Positions 1 to 10,900 are shown, numbered from the stretch's first letter. The stretch is 64,000 nt of DNA from Apirhabdus apintestini (GCA_033977085.1 CP138906.1:3596001-3660000), one strand, 5' to 3'. The notes: a model not told the origin generated them from the sequence alone. A program made the numbers and translations.

Positions 1-840
1 GCGCGCGGCATAAGCCGCGGAGCGGTCAACTTTCGAAGGATCTTTACCGGAGAACGCGCCGCCGCCGTGACGCGCCATGCCGCCGTATGTATCGACGATA
101 ATTTTACGTCCGGTCAGGCCACAGTCGCCCATTGGGCCGCCAATCACAAAGCGGCCGGTTGGGTTGATGAAGAATTTGGTGGAAGCGGTCAGCCACTCTT
201 GGGGCAGGGTTGGTTTGATGATTTCATCCATCACCGCGTCATGCAGATCCTTTTGCGAAATATCTTCCGCGTGCTGGGTTGAGAGTACGACTGCATCGAT
301 GCCAGCGATTTTGCCATCGTCATACTGGAAAGTGACCTGGCTTTTCGCGTCCGGGCGCAGCCAAGGCAGCGAGCCGTTTTTACGAACTTCGGCCTGGCGC
401 TGCACCAGGCGGTGCGCGTAGGTGATAGGCGCAGGCATTAGCACATCCGTTTCGTTGGTTGCATAACCGAACATCAAACCCTGATCGCCGGCGCCCTGCT
501 CCAGAGGATCCTGACGATCGACGCCCTGGTTAATATCCGGAGACTGTTTCCCGATGGCGCTTAGTACGGCGCAAGAGTTGGCGTCAAACCCCATATCTGA
601 GTGCACATAACCAATGTCACGCACCGTATTACGCGTGATTTCTTCGATATCGACCCATGCGCTGGTGGTTATTTCACCGCCGACCAGCACCATGCCGGTT
701 TTTACATATGTTTCGCAGGCGACGCGCGCTTTCGGATCCTGGGCGAGAATAGCGTCCAGCACGGCATCGGAAATTTGGTCGGCGATTTTATCCGGATGTC
801 CCTCAGAGACAGACTCAGATGTAAAAAGGTGTTTAGCCAT
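1..840 (-). CDS. metK: S-adenosylmethionine synthetase, 3' end outside the window
   Basis: Makes S-adenosylmethionine from ATP and methionine in the cytoplasm. The reverse strand from the ATG at 840 reads 280 codons without a stop, starting MAKHLFTSESVSEGHPDKIA. The GHPDK and GAGDQGLMFGYA motifs of the family are present. The protein is normally about 384 residues, so roughly the last 100 lie beyond the left edge. No frameshift is seen in this part. It is divergent from speA, as in E. coli, where yqgB and yqgD lie between; neither is recognisable here. Confidence 0.97.
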   Translation of the reverse strand, partial: MAKHLFTSESVSEGHPDKIADQISDAVLDAILAQDPKARVACETYVKTGMVLVGGEITTSAWVDIEEITRNTVRDIGYVHSDMGFDANSCAVLSAIGKQSPDINQGVDRQDPLEQGAGDQGLMFGYATNETDVLMPAPITYAHRLVQRQAEVRKNGSLPWLRPDAKSQVTFQYDDGKIAGIDAVVLSTQHAEDISQKDLHDAVMDEIIKPTLPQEWLTASTKFFINPTGRFVIGGPMGDCGLTGRKIIVDTYGGMARHGGGAFSGKDPSKVDRSAAYAAR

Positions 841-1198
841 GTTTATTTCACTCAATATAAATCAGTTGCAGCGAACGGCGGCGCCGTTCCTGGAGACGTT
901 CACCCGCGTAAAGCATAAGCGCTGGCGGGTTCGCCGTTAATCAGTATGGATGGATTAACATCTGGACGTCTATTTTAGGATAATCTCCTGGATCATTGCC
1001 AGCGATTTTTTAGGTTTGACACATTGTGTAAAACATACAACGACGTGCACAAAGCCGGAGATTTCTCTAAGGCGATTTTGTTTTGCTTTTTTGTTACCAG
1101 TGGGTATAAAACGGCGGCGCGGGTAGCAAACCTCCGCGCAGGGCATAACTCACAGACTCGGCTTTTCGCATGGCGCATGCGTGGAGGTGATACCACAG

Positions 1199-1348
1199 AT
1201 GAATCGCTTAATTCGCAATATCGTGCGCCTGCGCACGGCCGCAGAGAACTCGCCTGCTTTTTCCCTTTTGTACGCTGTCCCTTCTGGCCGGATAAACGCT
1301 ACCGGCGCTTCTCAGGACTCCCGAGCCGGTTTCTATCCAGAGTGCTGA
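1199..1348 (+). CDS. possible 49-residue leader peptide upstream of speA
   Basis: An ATG at 1199 lies 8 bases after GGAGGTGA and opens a 49-codon frame beginning MNRLIRNIVRLRTAAENSPA. It has six arginine codons in its first 20 residues and several later. It ends 9 bases before a GC-rich hairpin followed by TTTTT. A short Arg-rich frame, then a terminator, then arginine decarboxylase is the layout of a leader-peptide attenuator, but no homologue is recognised. It could equally be a chance frame. Function is inference only. Confidence 0.25.
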   Translation: MNRLIRNIVRLRTAAENSPAFSLLYAVPSGRINATGASQDSRAGFYPEC

Positions 1349-1357
1349 CCTAGGCTG

Positions 1358-1377
1358 CGCCTGCTGCAGGCGTTTTT
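1358..1377 (+). terminator. terminator-like hairpin upstream of speA
   Basis: CGCCTG-CTG-CAGGCG forms a 6-bp stem with a 3-base loop, followed directly by TTTTT. It ends about 185 bases before the speA start and just after the short frame at 1199-1348. It may attenuate speA or terminate the short transcript. Confidence 0.5.
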
Positions 1378-1561
1378 CTGCCTTTTCTCAGCGTTGTTGT
1401 AACGCTAAATCATAACGAATAGAGCATGATTACACCGCTTAGCGTGCGCTGCTTCCGTCGTTCATCGCCGGAGAGAAGCGTAGTAAATGGGTTGTTATCG
1501 CAAATCTCCCCTGCGATAGTCATTAATCGCGTGATACATAACGGCAAAAATGAGGTTCGCA

Positions 1562-3536
1562 ATGTCTGACGATAAATTATCGATTTCTGGTTCGTCAGCG
1601 GGCGAACAAAACGCACTCCGTTCAATGCAGGAGGTGGCAATGAACTCACAGGAAGCTAGCAAAATGCTGCGTACCTACAATATTGCCTGGTGGGGCAATA
1701 ATTATTACGACGTTAACGAGCTGGGACATATTACCGTTTGCCCCGATCCCGATGTGCCGGAGGCTAGCGTCGATCTCGCTAAACTGGTGAAAGCGCGCGA
1801 AGCTCAGGGCCAGCGTCTGCCAGCGCTATTTTGCTTCCTTCAGATATTGCAGCACCGCCTGCGTTCTATTAATGCGGCCTTTAAGCGCGCGCGCGAATCC
1901 TATGGCTATCACGGGGACTATTTTCTGGTTTACCCGATTAAAGTAAACCAGCACCGGCGCGTGATTGAGTCGCTAATTCAATCCGGCGAACCGCTGGGGC
2001 TAGAGGCCGGCTCAAAGGCGGAGCTAATGGCCGTGCTGGCCCATGCGGGTATGACCCGCTCGGTTATCGTTTGCAATGGTTATAAAGATCGTGAATACAT
2101 TCGTCTGGCGTTAATTGGCGAAAAGATGGGGCATAAAGTCTATCTGGTTATTGAAAAGATGACGGAGATCGACCTTGTGCTGGAAGAAGCCGCGCGGCTG
2201 AACGTCGTGCCGAGGCTGGGAGTGCGCGCGCGCCTTGCGTCTCAGGGATCCGGGAAATGGCAGTCCTCGGGCGGAGAAAAGTCGAAATTTGGCCTTGCGG
2301 CGACTCAGGTACTGCAGCTTGTCGAAAAGCTGCGGGCGGCAAATAGCCTGCAAAGCTTACAGTTATTGCACTTTCATCTCGGCTCGCAGATGGCGAATAT
2401 TCGCGATATCGCTACCGGAGTTCGTGAATCGGCGCGTTTTTACGTGGAGCTGCACAAACTCGGTGTCGATATTCAATGTTTTGACGTCGGCGGCGGTCTC
2501 GGCGTGGATTACGAGGGGACGCGCTCCCAGTCCGACTGTTCGGTTAACTACGGCTTAAATGAGTACGCCAATAATATTATTTGGGCAATAGGCGACGCCT
2601 GCGAAGAGAACGGGCTACCGCACCCAACGGTGATTACCGAATCCGGGCGCGCGGTGACGGCGCACCATACCGTGCTGGTATCGAATATTATTGGGGTTGA
2701 GCGCAATGAATACACCGCTTCCGGCGCGCCGGAAGAAGACGCTCCGCGCTCTTTGCAGAGCATGTGGGAAACCTGGCAGGAAATGCACGAGCCGGCTAAC
2801 CGCCGCTCGCTGCGCGAATGGCTGCACGATAGCCAAATGGATCTGCATGATATTCATCTCGGCTATTCGGCGGGGACGTATAGCCTGCAGCAGCGCGCCT
2901 GGGCTGAGCAGCTCTATCTGAATATGTGCCATGAAATTCAAAAACAGCCGATCCGCAAAATCGCGCGCATCGCCCGATTATTGATGGCTCCAGGAACGTA
3001 TGGCGGATAAGCTCTACGTTAACTTCTCGCTGTTCCAGTCTATGCCGGACGCGTGGGGGATAGACCAGCTTTTTCCCGTGCTCCCGCTGGAGGGGTTAAA
3101 CCACGCGCCAAGCCGCCGTGCGGTCCTGTTGGACATTACCTGTGATTCTGATGGCGCTATCGATCACTACGTGGATGGCGATGGCATTGCGACAACGATG
3201 CCGCTGCCGGAATACGATCCTGATAATCCGCCGCTATTGGGCTTCTTTATGGTCGGCGCTTATCAGGAAATCCTTGGGAATATGCATAACCTGTTCGGCA
3301 ACACCGAGGCCGTGAATGTCTACGTCAATGCGCCTGACAGCGTGGAAGTTGAACTGTCAGATGAGGGAGACACGGTCGCGGATATGCTGGATTATGTCAA
3401 ACTGAAGCCAGAGACGCTGCTAACCCGTTTTCGCGATCAGGTGAAACAAACCGGCCTTGATGCCGAGTTACAACAGCAGTTCCTTGAAGAGTTTGAAGCG
3501 GGTCTCTACGGCTATACTTATCTGGAAGATGAGTAA
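1562..3536 (+). CDS. speA: biosynthetic arginine decarboxylase, two 1-base deletions near codon 462
   Basis: Decarboxylates arginine to agmatine, the first step of the arginine route to putrescine; PLP enzyme of the alanine-racemase fold (family IV decarboxylases). The start is MSDDKLSISG at 1562, matching the E. coli start rather than the in-frame ATG at 1550. The PLP-lysine region VYPIKVNQHR and HFHLGSQM are visible. The frame reads to about 2945, where CAGCCGATCC lacks a T expected in CAGCTCGATCC, and again fails at about 2985, where GATGGCTCC lacks the A of GATGAGCTCC. The last 178 residues (from MADKLYVNFS) are in the new frame. Restoring two bases gives 658 residues, exactly the E. coli length. 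Both breaks are at AGCT, so consensus error is likely. Confidence 0.93.
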
Positions 3537-3606
3537 TTTGCTCAGGGTTGAAACCCGATAAAAAAGCGGCGATAATTCACACAGTTTATCGTTTTATGCA
3601 TACGGT

Positions 3607-3647
3607 CCCTTCCTCGTCGGGTTTAACGACGCGGAAGGGATTTTTTT
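3607..3647 (+). terminator. rho-independent terminator between speA and speB
   Basis: CCCTTCC and GGAAGGG arms, extended by CGTCG/CGACG, form a long hairpin followed by a run of seven T (3641-3647). It lies downstream of speA and 30 bases before the speB start, so speB probably has its own promoter or depends on read-through. Confidence 0.85.
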
Positions 3648-3678
3648 GAGCATCATTTATATTAAGCGAGGGCAGGGC

Positions 3679-4599
3679 ATGAGCACTCTGGGTCATCAGT
3701 ACGACAATTCTCTGGTATCCAACGCCTTTGGTTTTTTACGTTTACCGCTAAATTTTCAACCTTACGATAGCGATGCCGATTGGGTTATTACCGGCGTCCC
3801 TTTTGATATGGCGACCTCGGGCCGGGCGGGCAGTCGTCACGGGCCGGGGGCAATTCGCCAGATTTCGACGCAGCTTGCCTGGGAAGGGTGCCGTTTCCCG
3901 TGGCATTTTGATATGCGGGAACGCTTAAACGTGGTGGACTGCGGCGATCTGGTTTACGCCTTCGGCGACGCGCGGAACATGAGTGAAAATCTTCAGGCGC
4001 ACGCAGAAAAGCTGCTGGCGGCCGGTAAGCGCATGATTTCTTTCGGTGGCGATCATTTTGTTACCCTGCCGCTTCTGCGTGCGCACGCGAAACATTTTGG
4101 CAAAATGGCGCTGGTGCATTTCGACGCGCACACTGATACCTACGCGAACGGCAGTGAATTCGATCACGGCACTATGTTCTGGACGGCGCCGCAGGAAGGG
4201 CTCATCGATCCGAAACATTCAGTGCAAATCGGCATTCGTACCGAATTCGATAAAGACAACGGCTTTACCGTACTTAGCGCGCCGGAAGTGAACGATCGTA
4301 GCGCAGACGACGTGGCGCAGCAGATTAAAAGTATCACAGGCGATCTGCCGGTCTATTTGACGTTTGATATTGACTGCCTCGATCCTGCCCACGCGCCGGG
4401 GACCGGCACGCCCGTTATCGGCGGCCTGACTACCGATCGGGCGCTGAAGTTACTGCGCGGCCTGAGCAGCCTGAATATCGTCGGCATGGACGTCGTGGAA
4501 GTGGCACCGGCATACGATAGCGCGGATATCACCGCGCTGGCGGCAGCGACGCTGGCACTGGAAATGCTGTATATTCAGGCCTCAAAGCGGGGCGAATAA
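3679..4599 (+). CDS. speB: agmatinase
   Basis: Hydrolyses agmatine to putrescine and urea, completing the SpeA-SpeB pathway. Intact 306-residue frame from MSTLGHQYDN at 3679, the same length as E. coli. An ATG-like start 33 bases upstream would add 11 non-conserved residues and was not used; GAGGGCAGG provides a ribosome-binding site. Metal-binding ureohydrolase motifs are present: GGDHF, DAHTD and DIDCLDP. With speA broken only at two likely sequencing errors, the pathway is probably functional. Confidence 0.97.
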   Translation: MSTLGHQYDNSLVSNAFGFLRLPLNFQPYDSDADWVITGVPFDMATSGRAGSRHGPGAIRQISTQLAWEGCRFPWHFDMRERLNVVDCGDLVYAFGDARNMSENLQAHAEKLLAAGKRMISFGGDHFVTLPLLRAHAKHFGKMALVHFDAHTDTYANGSEFDHGTMFWTAPQEGLIDPKHSVQIGIRTEFDKDNGFTVLSAPEVNDRSADDVAQQIKSITGDLPVYLTFDIDCLDPAHAPGTGTPVIGGLTTDRALKLLRGLSSLNIVGMDVVEVAPAYDSADITALAAATLALEMLYIQASKRGE

Positions 4600-4691
4600 T
4601 TACGGTTACTGCGGTGGGTTGCGGAGCATTCCCGCTCCTGCATTGACCGGAGCGAAAGTGTAATGCTAAAACGCAGAATGCTGCGATAACC

Positions 4692-4710
4692 GGCCTTTCG
4701 CTGAAAGGCC
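4692..4710. terminator. short hairpin after speB
   Basis: GGCCTTTC-GCT-GAAAGGCC is a perfect 8-bp stem with a 3-base loop, 92 bases downstream of speB. No strong T-run follows, so termination is uncertain. Confidence 0.35.
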
Positions 4711-4755
4711 CGGTTTAAACTTCAGGGCTAAGGTATTGCAAAACTACTTTAGCCT

Positions 4756-4789
4756 GACTTAACCCGACGCCAGCGCGGCGGGTTAAGTC
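4756..4789. terminator. hairpin between convergent speB and chemoreceptor gene
   Basis: GACTTAACCCG (4756-4766) pairs perfectly with CGGGTTAAGTC (4779-4789) around a GC-rich loop. It sits between two convergent genes and could terminate both. T-tracts are weak on both sides. Confidence 0.45.
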
Positions 4790-4827
4790 TCTCCAAAAGC
4801 CCGTAAAGTCAGCCACCCGAAACCACG

Positions 4828-6384
4828 TTACAGCCCGTTTTCCGCAGCGCCTGCCGATGCGTTTAATTTAAATGCTCCCATGCTGATATTAAGCTGGCGC
4901 GCCATTTCTGACATGTTGTTGGATACTACGGCGGTTTCTTCTACCAGCGCGGCGTTCTGCTGCGTAGTAATATCCATCTCAGTAATCGCCGTCGCAATTT
5001 GATCGATGCCTGCGCTTTGCTCCTGAGTGGCGATCGAGACGTCGTCCATGAGTTGGTTGACCTGGGTTACCGCCTGAATAATATTCTGGATAGTGCTCCC
5101 GGCCTGTTCCACCGGCTCGGCGCCGGTTTGCGAGTTCTCTTCAGATTCCCGGATCAGTTGGCTGACCTCTTTGGCGGCATCGGAACTACGCTTCGCCAGA
5201 TTACGCACTTCCCCTGCCACTACGGCAAATCCGCGCCCCTGTTCGCCTGCGCGCGCGGCTTCGACCGCCGCGTTTAACGCCAGAATATTGGTTTGATGCG
5301 CAATGCTATCAATCACGGCGTTGATTTCAGAAATTTTGCGTGAGCTTTGCAAAATACGCTTCATTGTTTCCGTAACCTGCTGCATGACAGTGCCGCCTGC
5401 CCGGGCGATATCACTGGCTTTTTCTGTCGACTGACGCGCGCAAAGTACATTTTCGGCATTTTTGCTTACCGTAGTGCGTATCTGCTCCATGCTGGCTGCG
5501 GTTTGCTGCAGCGCAGACGCCTGTTCTTCCGTGCGCGATGCCAAATCGTCGTTGCCTTTGCCAATTTCTGCGGCGCTGTTATCAATATTCGCCGTTCCCA
5601 TCTGAACTTCATTCACGATATGGCTCAGCGAGTTTTGCATCGCTTTTAGCGAGGTGAGCATCAGCCCTAGCTCATTTTGACGGCCGGTTTCAATCTTGTG
5701 GTAAAGCTCTCCTTTGCCGATATTTTCCAGATGGGAAGTGGTGACTTCCAGGCGCCGTAATAGCGTATTACGCAGATTAAGATAGGTTAGAATCGATAAG
5801 CCCAGGCCAAATGCCAGTACCAGCAGCGTTATGGAAACCGCTTTGTGCGCTGCCGCTGATAGTTGAGATGAGAATGACTCAAAACGCTGGACATTATATT
5901 TAGTATAACTGTCTATAGCTTTAGCAAAGGCGGCTTCTTGTATTGCGTTTTCAAAGCCGTGGTTCTGGTAATTGAGTAGTAGGTCAGTATCGTGTTTATA
6001 GTTTGCGACCAAATCGTGATAAGCGCGATTAATGGTTTCTTCCAGAACCTGCCCCTTTTTATCATCATCTTCCATGTTGTTAAATGCATTCATATTTTCC
6101 TGAGCATTAGCCAGAAATTTGTTCACTCCAATGCGTTTTTCATCCATAAATTCTCGGGTGGCGGTAGTGTCATTATGGATATAATTAAGATCGCCGCGCG
6201 CATTGGTCAGCATATCCGTCATTAGCAACAGGCGGCGCTGTTTGATATTTAAACGCGTAGTGAGATCGAAGAGCTCCTGACTAGAATAAGTGTGTGTAAT
6301 AGATTGTATGCCAAGGATAATTATTAAAGAGAAAAGTAAACCAAACGACACTTTAATCCATGTCGAAATATAAAAAGTTTTCAT
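4828..6384 (-). CDS. methyl-accepting chemotaxis protein
   Basis: Transmembrane chemoreceptor that would signal through CheA/CheW. Intact 518-residue frame. An N-terminal membrane segment (about residues 11-30) is followed by a periplasmic four-helix-type sensor region to about 180, a second membrane segment (AVSITLLVLAFGLGL), a HAMP linker, then a long cytoplasmic coiled coil. The conserved hairpin tip is clear (IAHQTNILALNAAVEAARAG, then RGFAVVAGEVR). The C-terminus lacks the NWETF-type CheR-docking pentapeptide of Tar/Tsr. The ligand cannot be told. It lies between speB and loiP, where E. coli has no receptor, so it is accessory. It is free of indels, unlike many neighbours. Confidence 0.95.
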   Translation of the reverse strand: MKTFYISTWIKVSFGLLFSLIIILGIQSITHTYSSQELFDLTTRLNIKQRRLLLMTDMLTNARGDLNYIHNDTTATREFMDEKRIGVNKFLANAQENMNAFNNMEDDDKKGQVLEETINRAYHDLVANYKHDTDLLLNYQNHGFENAIQEAAFAKAIDSYTKYNVQRFESFSSQLSAAAHKAVSITLLVLAFGLGLSILTYLNLRNTLLRRLEVTTSHLENIGKGELYHKIETGRQNELGLMLTSLKAMQNSLSHIVNEVQMGTANIDNSAAEIGKGNDDLASRTEEQASALQQTAASMEQIRTTVSKNAENVLCARQSTEKASDIARAGGTVMQQVTETMKRILQSSRKISEINAVIDSIAHQTNILALNAAVEAARAGEQGRGFAVVAGEVRNLAKRSSDAAKEVSQLIRESEENSQTGAEPVEQAGSTIQNIIQAVTQVNQLMDDVSIATQEQSAGIDQIATAITEMDITTQQNAALVEETAVVSNNMSEMARQLNISMGAFKLNASAGAAENGL

Positions 6385-7423
6385 CTATGCGTCCGGAGGA
6401 GGTAACTTAATGATAAATATAAAGTATTTGCATGCGAAAGATACTGTGAAGAGAAAATTTCGCAGCAGTTGCTCTATTTTACATCGCCGCTGCTAATAAA
6501 ACCGATCGATATTATTATTAACCATTAGTAAATGCCCGTGATTGACTATCAAAATTATAGATATCAATAGGAATCATCAACAAATTACCTGAATTTGTTT
6601 CTAATTTGTTAGTGATTGGTTTTTTTATTGCTTGTTTTTGGCTGGAGGGATGCTTAAATTATCAGAAAAAATAATGTTTCAAGGAAATAGTTTAGTAAAT
6701 CTGTATAGAAAAATGAATTTTAGAAAAATCTCATTACATATCTATCCTAAAGTAATGTACTCCATGTCCTGGGGGTTATTAGGACGAATAGCAGAATTAT
6801 ACGTTCATTAGGGGAATTGAGCGCTGAGGGTAGTTCTTATTAATAAGAGAATCTGTTTTAAATAAAAGTAATAAAGAAATGCAGTGGCCTTAACAATAAG
6901 CAAACCCGTAAAGATGAACAGGTTTAGGGCGTAGTTTTGCCTCGCCCGCTGTAGGTAAGTAAATCATCATGCCTTTAGATAACCTACGCTGCGGCAGCAT
7001 AGTCACTCTTAGGGCGTGCCGATAACATTATCCCGCGCTGTACTTATTCAGAACTGACCGTTGGTGGAATCGTTGAGCGGGTGTTTTCAATGCATGAATA
7101 TAGTTTAGTGGCTTTAAAATAGAGCAGCGGATCCGGTAACTGAAGCAATCCGCGGCGCTGAATTTGCCGTCTTGACGTGCCTGTACATAACAAAATGACC
7201 AATCAACTTTATTAGGGTTAAAACCTGATGAGCATGGAACGGCGTGAACTGGGCGGGCTATTCAGGAATTGGTAACGTACGAATAATTGCGGGCAAATGG
7301 CGGCACATTTGGCAACAATGAATGCGCTATTCCGTATGATACAGGTTTCAGCGGTGAACTTATTATAATGGGCGGCTATTCATCTATAGGTTGATGAATA
7401 GCCTGGCGTTTCTCACTTCACTG
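6385..7423. other. gene-poor AT-rich stretch between chemoreceptor and loiP
   Basis: About 1 kb with no supportable gene. 6400-6900 is notably AT-rich and would hold the chemoreceptor promoter. Around 7015-7120 a short frame (ADNIIPRCTYSELTVGGIVE and on) ends in TAG without a recognisable relative. A short stretch near 7256-7310 reads NVRIIAGKWR but lacks a family context. It is best read as eroded sequence. Confidence 0.5.
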
Positions 7424-8196
7424 TTACGGCTGCGGCGGCGGAGTAAGGCCGTCAGCAATCATTCGTTCGCGAATATGCTGCGCCCGCGCATCTGAACCCG
7501 GATGGTCGTCGAGCATGGAGCTTTGGCGTCCTTGTTCGCGCGTGGCCAGCTTTTCAAAGCTGGTGACCAGCCCGGTCGGATTGATACCGCGTTTGCGCAA
7601 CAGAGCATAGGAATAATCATCCGCTTCCGACTCCTGGCGCTGGGAGAATTGGGCGTTAACCAGTTTCTCGCCTAGCGCTCCGATATCAGACTGCGAGAGA
7701 TTGCCCAGTACGCCGCCTGTAGCAGCGGCTGCCGCGCGCAGCGCATTGGTACCCATGGCAACTTGCATCCCTTTTTCACGTGGCCGAGGGCGACGTGCCC
7801 CATTTCGTGGCCGACGACGGCTTCAACTTCGTTATCGTTCATCAGATCCATCAGGCCGCTATAGACGCGAATGCAGCCGTTTGCCATTGCAAAGGCATTA
7901 ATATCCTTGGTCTGGTACACCTTATAATTCACCGGCTGCCCGTTAATATTGTCACCCAGAGCAGCGGCAATTTTGTTCAGACGCTGGACGTAAGCGCTTC
8001 CTGCCGGTGCAATGGACGCTTTGCTGTCCATATCCTCGCAGGCCTTATCGCTGAGCGTGGTCACCTGCTCGTCGCTGAGTGTAAATGCCTGAAATGCGCC
8101 AGCACCGGAAGAAAGCAGGCCGCCTGAGTCCAAATTTTGACAGCCGCTCAGCAGCGCGGCGAGCGCGAAACACGCAGTGGCATAACGAAATTTCAT
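7424..8196 (-). CDS. loiP: M48-family metalloprotease LoiP (YggG), one frameshift
   Basis: Outer-membrane lipoprotein zinc protease; in E. coli it cleaves at Phe-Phe sites and partners with YfgC (BepA). The N-terminal lipobox LLSGC (Cys about residue 19) and the zinc motif HEMGH are visible. The frame breaks just after GHVKKG at about 7771, where GGG is one G short of the GGGG needed for GMQVAMGTN. The second part continues QFSQRQESEADDYSY to the end. Restored length is 257 residues against 252 in E. coli. It is next to tktA, as in E. coli. Confidence 0.92.
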
Positions 8197-8575
8197 AATT
8201 CTGATATCCCTGTAGGTTGACGGCGTTTTCGCTGAAAACGCCGGGAAGCCGGTAAATCCTGAGTGGGCGTTAAGTATAAAGAAGCGTCTCTTATCGCGGC
8301 GAGAAAATTACATAAATTGCGAGTAGCTTCCAGAGATTTCTGAGGCGGGAGAGGGAGACTCCATGTACATAAAAGGTTGTTTAGGTTACATTGTTGTTCA
8401 CCTTTTCGCGCGTAGCCTGGACATTGCGTTTTCTGCACTGCGGTGGCGCTATAGGCGCCTGAATGTGCTTTAAGCCCGTTTTTTAATCGCCGCGTATCGG
8501 AAAACGCATGGACCATAACACTCTGTTTCTTAACAGGGTAGGGCGTGGCCTTTAACTATCCGATCTGGAGTCAAA
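8197..8575. other. loiP-tktA divergent intergenic region
   Basis: About 380 bases between two divergent genes, expected to carry both promoters. No RNA gene or coding frame is supported. Confidence 0.5.
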
Positions 8576-10566
8576 ATGTCTTCACGTAAAGAGCTTGCCA
8601 ATGCTATCCGTGCGCTCAGCATGGACGCCGTACAAAAAGCTAAATCCGGTCACCCCGGAGCCCCAATGGGGATGGCGGATATCGCTGAAGTTCTGTGGCG
8701 AGACTATATGAATCATAACCCGACGAACCCCAACTGGGCCGATCGCGACCGCTTTGTGCTGTCTAACGGGCATGGTTCGATGCTGATTTATAGCTTGCTG
8801 CATCTCACGGGTTATGAGCTGCCGATAGAAGAGCTTAAAAACTTCCGTCAGCTTCATTCAAAAACGCCGGGCCATCCGGAAGTAGGCTATACGCCGGGCG
8901 TAGAAACGACGACTGGCCCTTTAGGGCAGGGTATAGCAAACGCGGTAGGTATGGCGATTGCAGAGCGAACGCTGGCCGCGCAGTTTAATCGCCCCGGGCA
9001 TGAAATCGTTAACCATTACACTTACGCCTTTATGGGCGACGGCTGCATGATGGAAGGAATATCCCATGAAGTTTGCTCGCTGGCGGGCACGCTGAAGCTT
9101 GGTAAGCTGATGGCATTCTATGATGATAATGGTATTTCGATCGACGGCGAAGTTAAAGGCTGGTTTACCGACGATACTGCCAAACGCTTTGAAGCTTACG
9201 GCTGGCACGTAGTACGTGGGGTCGATGGTCATGACGCTGAAGCCATTAAGCGGGCAATTGAAGAGGCGCGCGCCGTTACGGATAAACCGTCGCTGCTGAT
9301 GTGTAAAACGATAATTGGCTTTGGGTCGCCAAATAAAGCCGGTTCTCATGAAGCGCACGGGGCGCCGTTAGGGGATGAGGAAATCGCCGCAACTCGTAAA
9401 GCTTTGGGCTGGAAATACGCGCCGTTTGAAATCCCCAGGATATCTACGCCCAGTGGGATGCTAAAGAGGCGGGTAAAGGGAAAGAAAAGTCGTGGAACGA
9501 TAAGTTCGCCGCTTATGCGAAAGCTTTCCCGGCAGAAGCCGCAGAATTTACGCGCCGCATGAAAGGCAGTATGCCGTCTGATTTTGATAGCAAAGCAAGC
9601 GCGCTGATTGAAAAGCTACAGGCTAACCCGGCAAACATTGCCAGCCGTAAAGCGTCCCATAATGCCATTGAAGCTTTTGGCCCGTGGTTGCCTGAATTGC
9701 TGGGGGGCTCGGCGGATCTGGCGCCCTCGAATTTGACCATGTGGTCAGGGTCTAAGTCGATTAAAGATGATGCTGCGGGCAACTACATTCATTACGGCGT
9801 GCGTGAGTTTGGGATGACAGCGATCGCTAACGGCATTGCGCTGCACGGTGGTTTCCTGCCATATACTTCCACCTTCCTGATGTTTGTTGAATATGCGCGA
9901 AACGCGGCGCGCATGGCTGCATTGATGAAACAGCGCCACGTTATGGTTTATACCCATGATTCAATTGGCTTGGGTGAAGATGGGCCGACGCATCAGCCGG
10001 TCGAGCAATTAGCCTCGCTGCGCGTAACGCCAAATATGAGTACCTGGCGCCCTTGCGATCAGGTTGAATCTGCCGTTGCCTGGAAATACGCGGTAGAACG
10101 TCACGACGGCCCAACTGCGCTGATTTTGTCTCGCCAAAATCTGGCTCAGCAGGAGCGTAGCGCGCAGCAATTAGCCGATATTTCTCGCGGTGCTTACATA
10201 TTGAAAGACTGCGATGGCCAGCCACAGCTTATCCTGATAGCCACCGGCTCTGAAGTAGAGCTGGCCGTCGCTGCCTGGAAAAAGCTGGGCGCGGAAGGTG
10301 TGAAAGCGCGCGTCGTTTCTATGCCATCAACAGACGTATTTGATAAGCAGGATGCTGCGTGGCGTGAGGCGGTATTGCCAAAAGCCGTGAGTGCGCGTGT
10401 TGCAATCGAAGCCGGCATCGCTGATTACTGGTTTAAATATACCGGCCTTAATGGAGCGATTGTTGGAATGACCTCTTTCGGCGAGTCCGCCCCGGCGGAG
10501 CAGTTATTCACTGAATTTGGTTTTACGGTAGATAACGTCGTTAGCAAAGCAAAAGCGCTGCTGTAG
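8576..10566 (+). CDS. tktA: transketolase, one frameshift
   Basis: Thiamine-diphosphate enzyme of the non-oxidative pentose phosphate pathway, transferring two-carbon ketol units between sugar phosphates. It starts MSSRKELANAIRAL. ThDP/metal motif GDGCMMEG and the active-site stretches KSGHPGAPMG and GSHEAHGAPLG are present; the pyrimidine-domain part has GGSADLAPSN and HYGVREFGM. The frame breaks at about 9435, where EIP should continue QDIYAQWDAKEAG, one C missing from a C run. Restored length is 663 residues, identical to E. coli TktA. Confidence 0.95.
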
Positions 10567-10716
10567 CGCATTTACGGTATTTCGCTCCGTGGGCCTGGGA
10601 GGGCTTACGGGGCGAATAGCGCGGTACACGTTCGTTTATGCAAGGTGTGCCAGGAAGCAATTCCCGTTTGCGTTACCTTTCGCGAAACGTTGCATTATTT
10701 TTCTGTTTATCGAAAG

Positions 10717-10749
10717 GCGGCCTGTGCAGAGTCTACAGGCCGCTTTTTT
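10717..10749 (+). terminator. rho-independent terminator downstream of tktA
   Basis: GCGGCCTGT (10717-10725) pairs with ACAGGCCGC (10735-10743) around a 9-base loop and is followed by TTTTTT. It lies 150 bases after the tktA stop. Confidence 0.8.
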
Positions 10750-10900
10750 CTGGCAAACCGAAATCTTGAAAGCTGAGCTTTATCCCGAACCCTACAGCGG
10801 TTGTGTCATATTGACTGCGGTTTTACAGTAAAACCGATATCCGTTCTCTGACCTTCCTGCGTTAGCCCCGCCGTTACGGTGAGGCTTGATGCTATTTTTA

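Larger units (their letters stand above)
841..1561. other. metK-speA divergent intergenic region
   Basis: About 720 bases between two divergent genes. It should hold the promoters of metK (leftward) and speA (rightward). It contains one short open frame with a ribosome-binding site (1199-1348) and a terminator-like hairpin (1358-1377), listed separately. No homologue of YqgB or YqgD was recognised. Confidence 0.6.

Noticed and set aside
1024..1353. 109-codon frame between metK and speA
   Set aside because: Biased composition, no homologue, and a different frame from the better-supported short leader at 1199.
7250..7310. Short NVRIIAGKWR match resembling the start of RsmD
   Set aside because: Only about ten residues, with no methyltransferase motif following and stops nearby.
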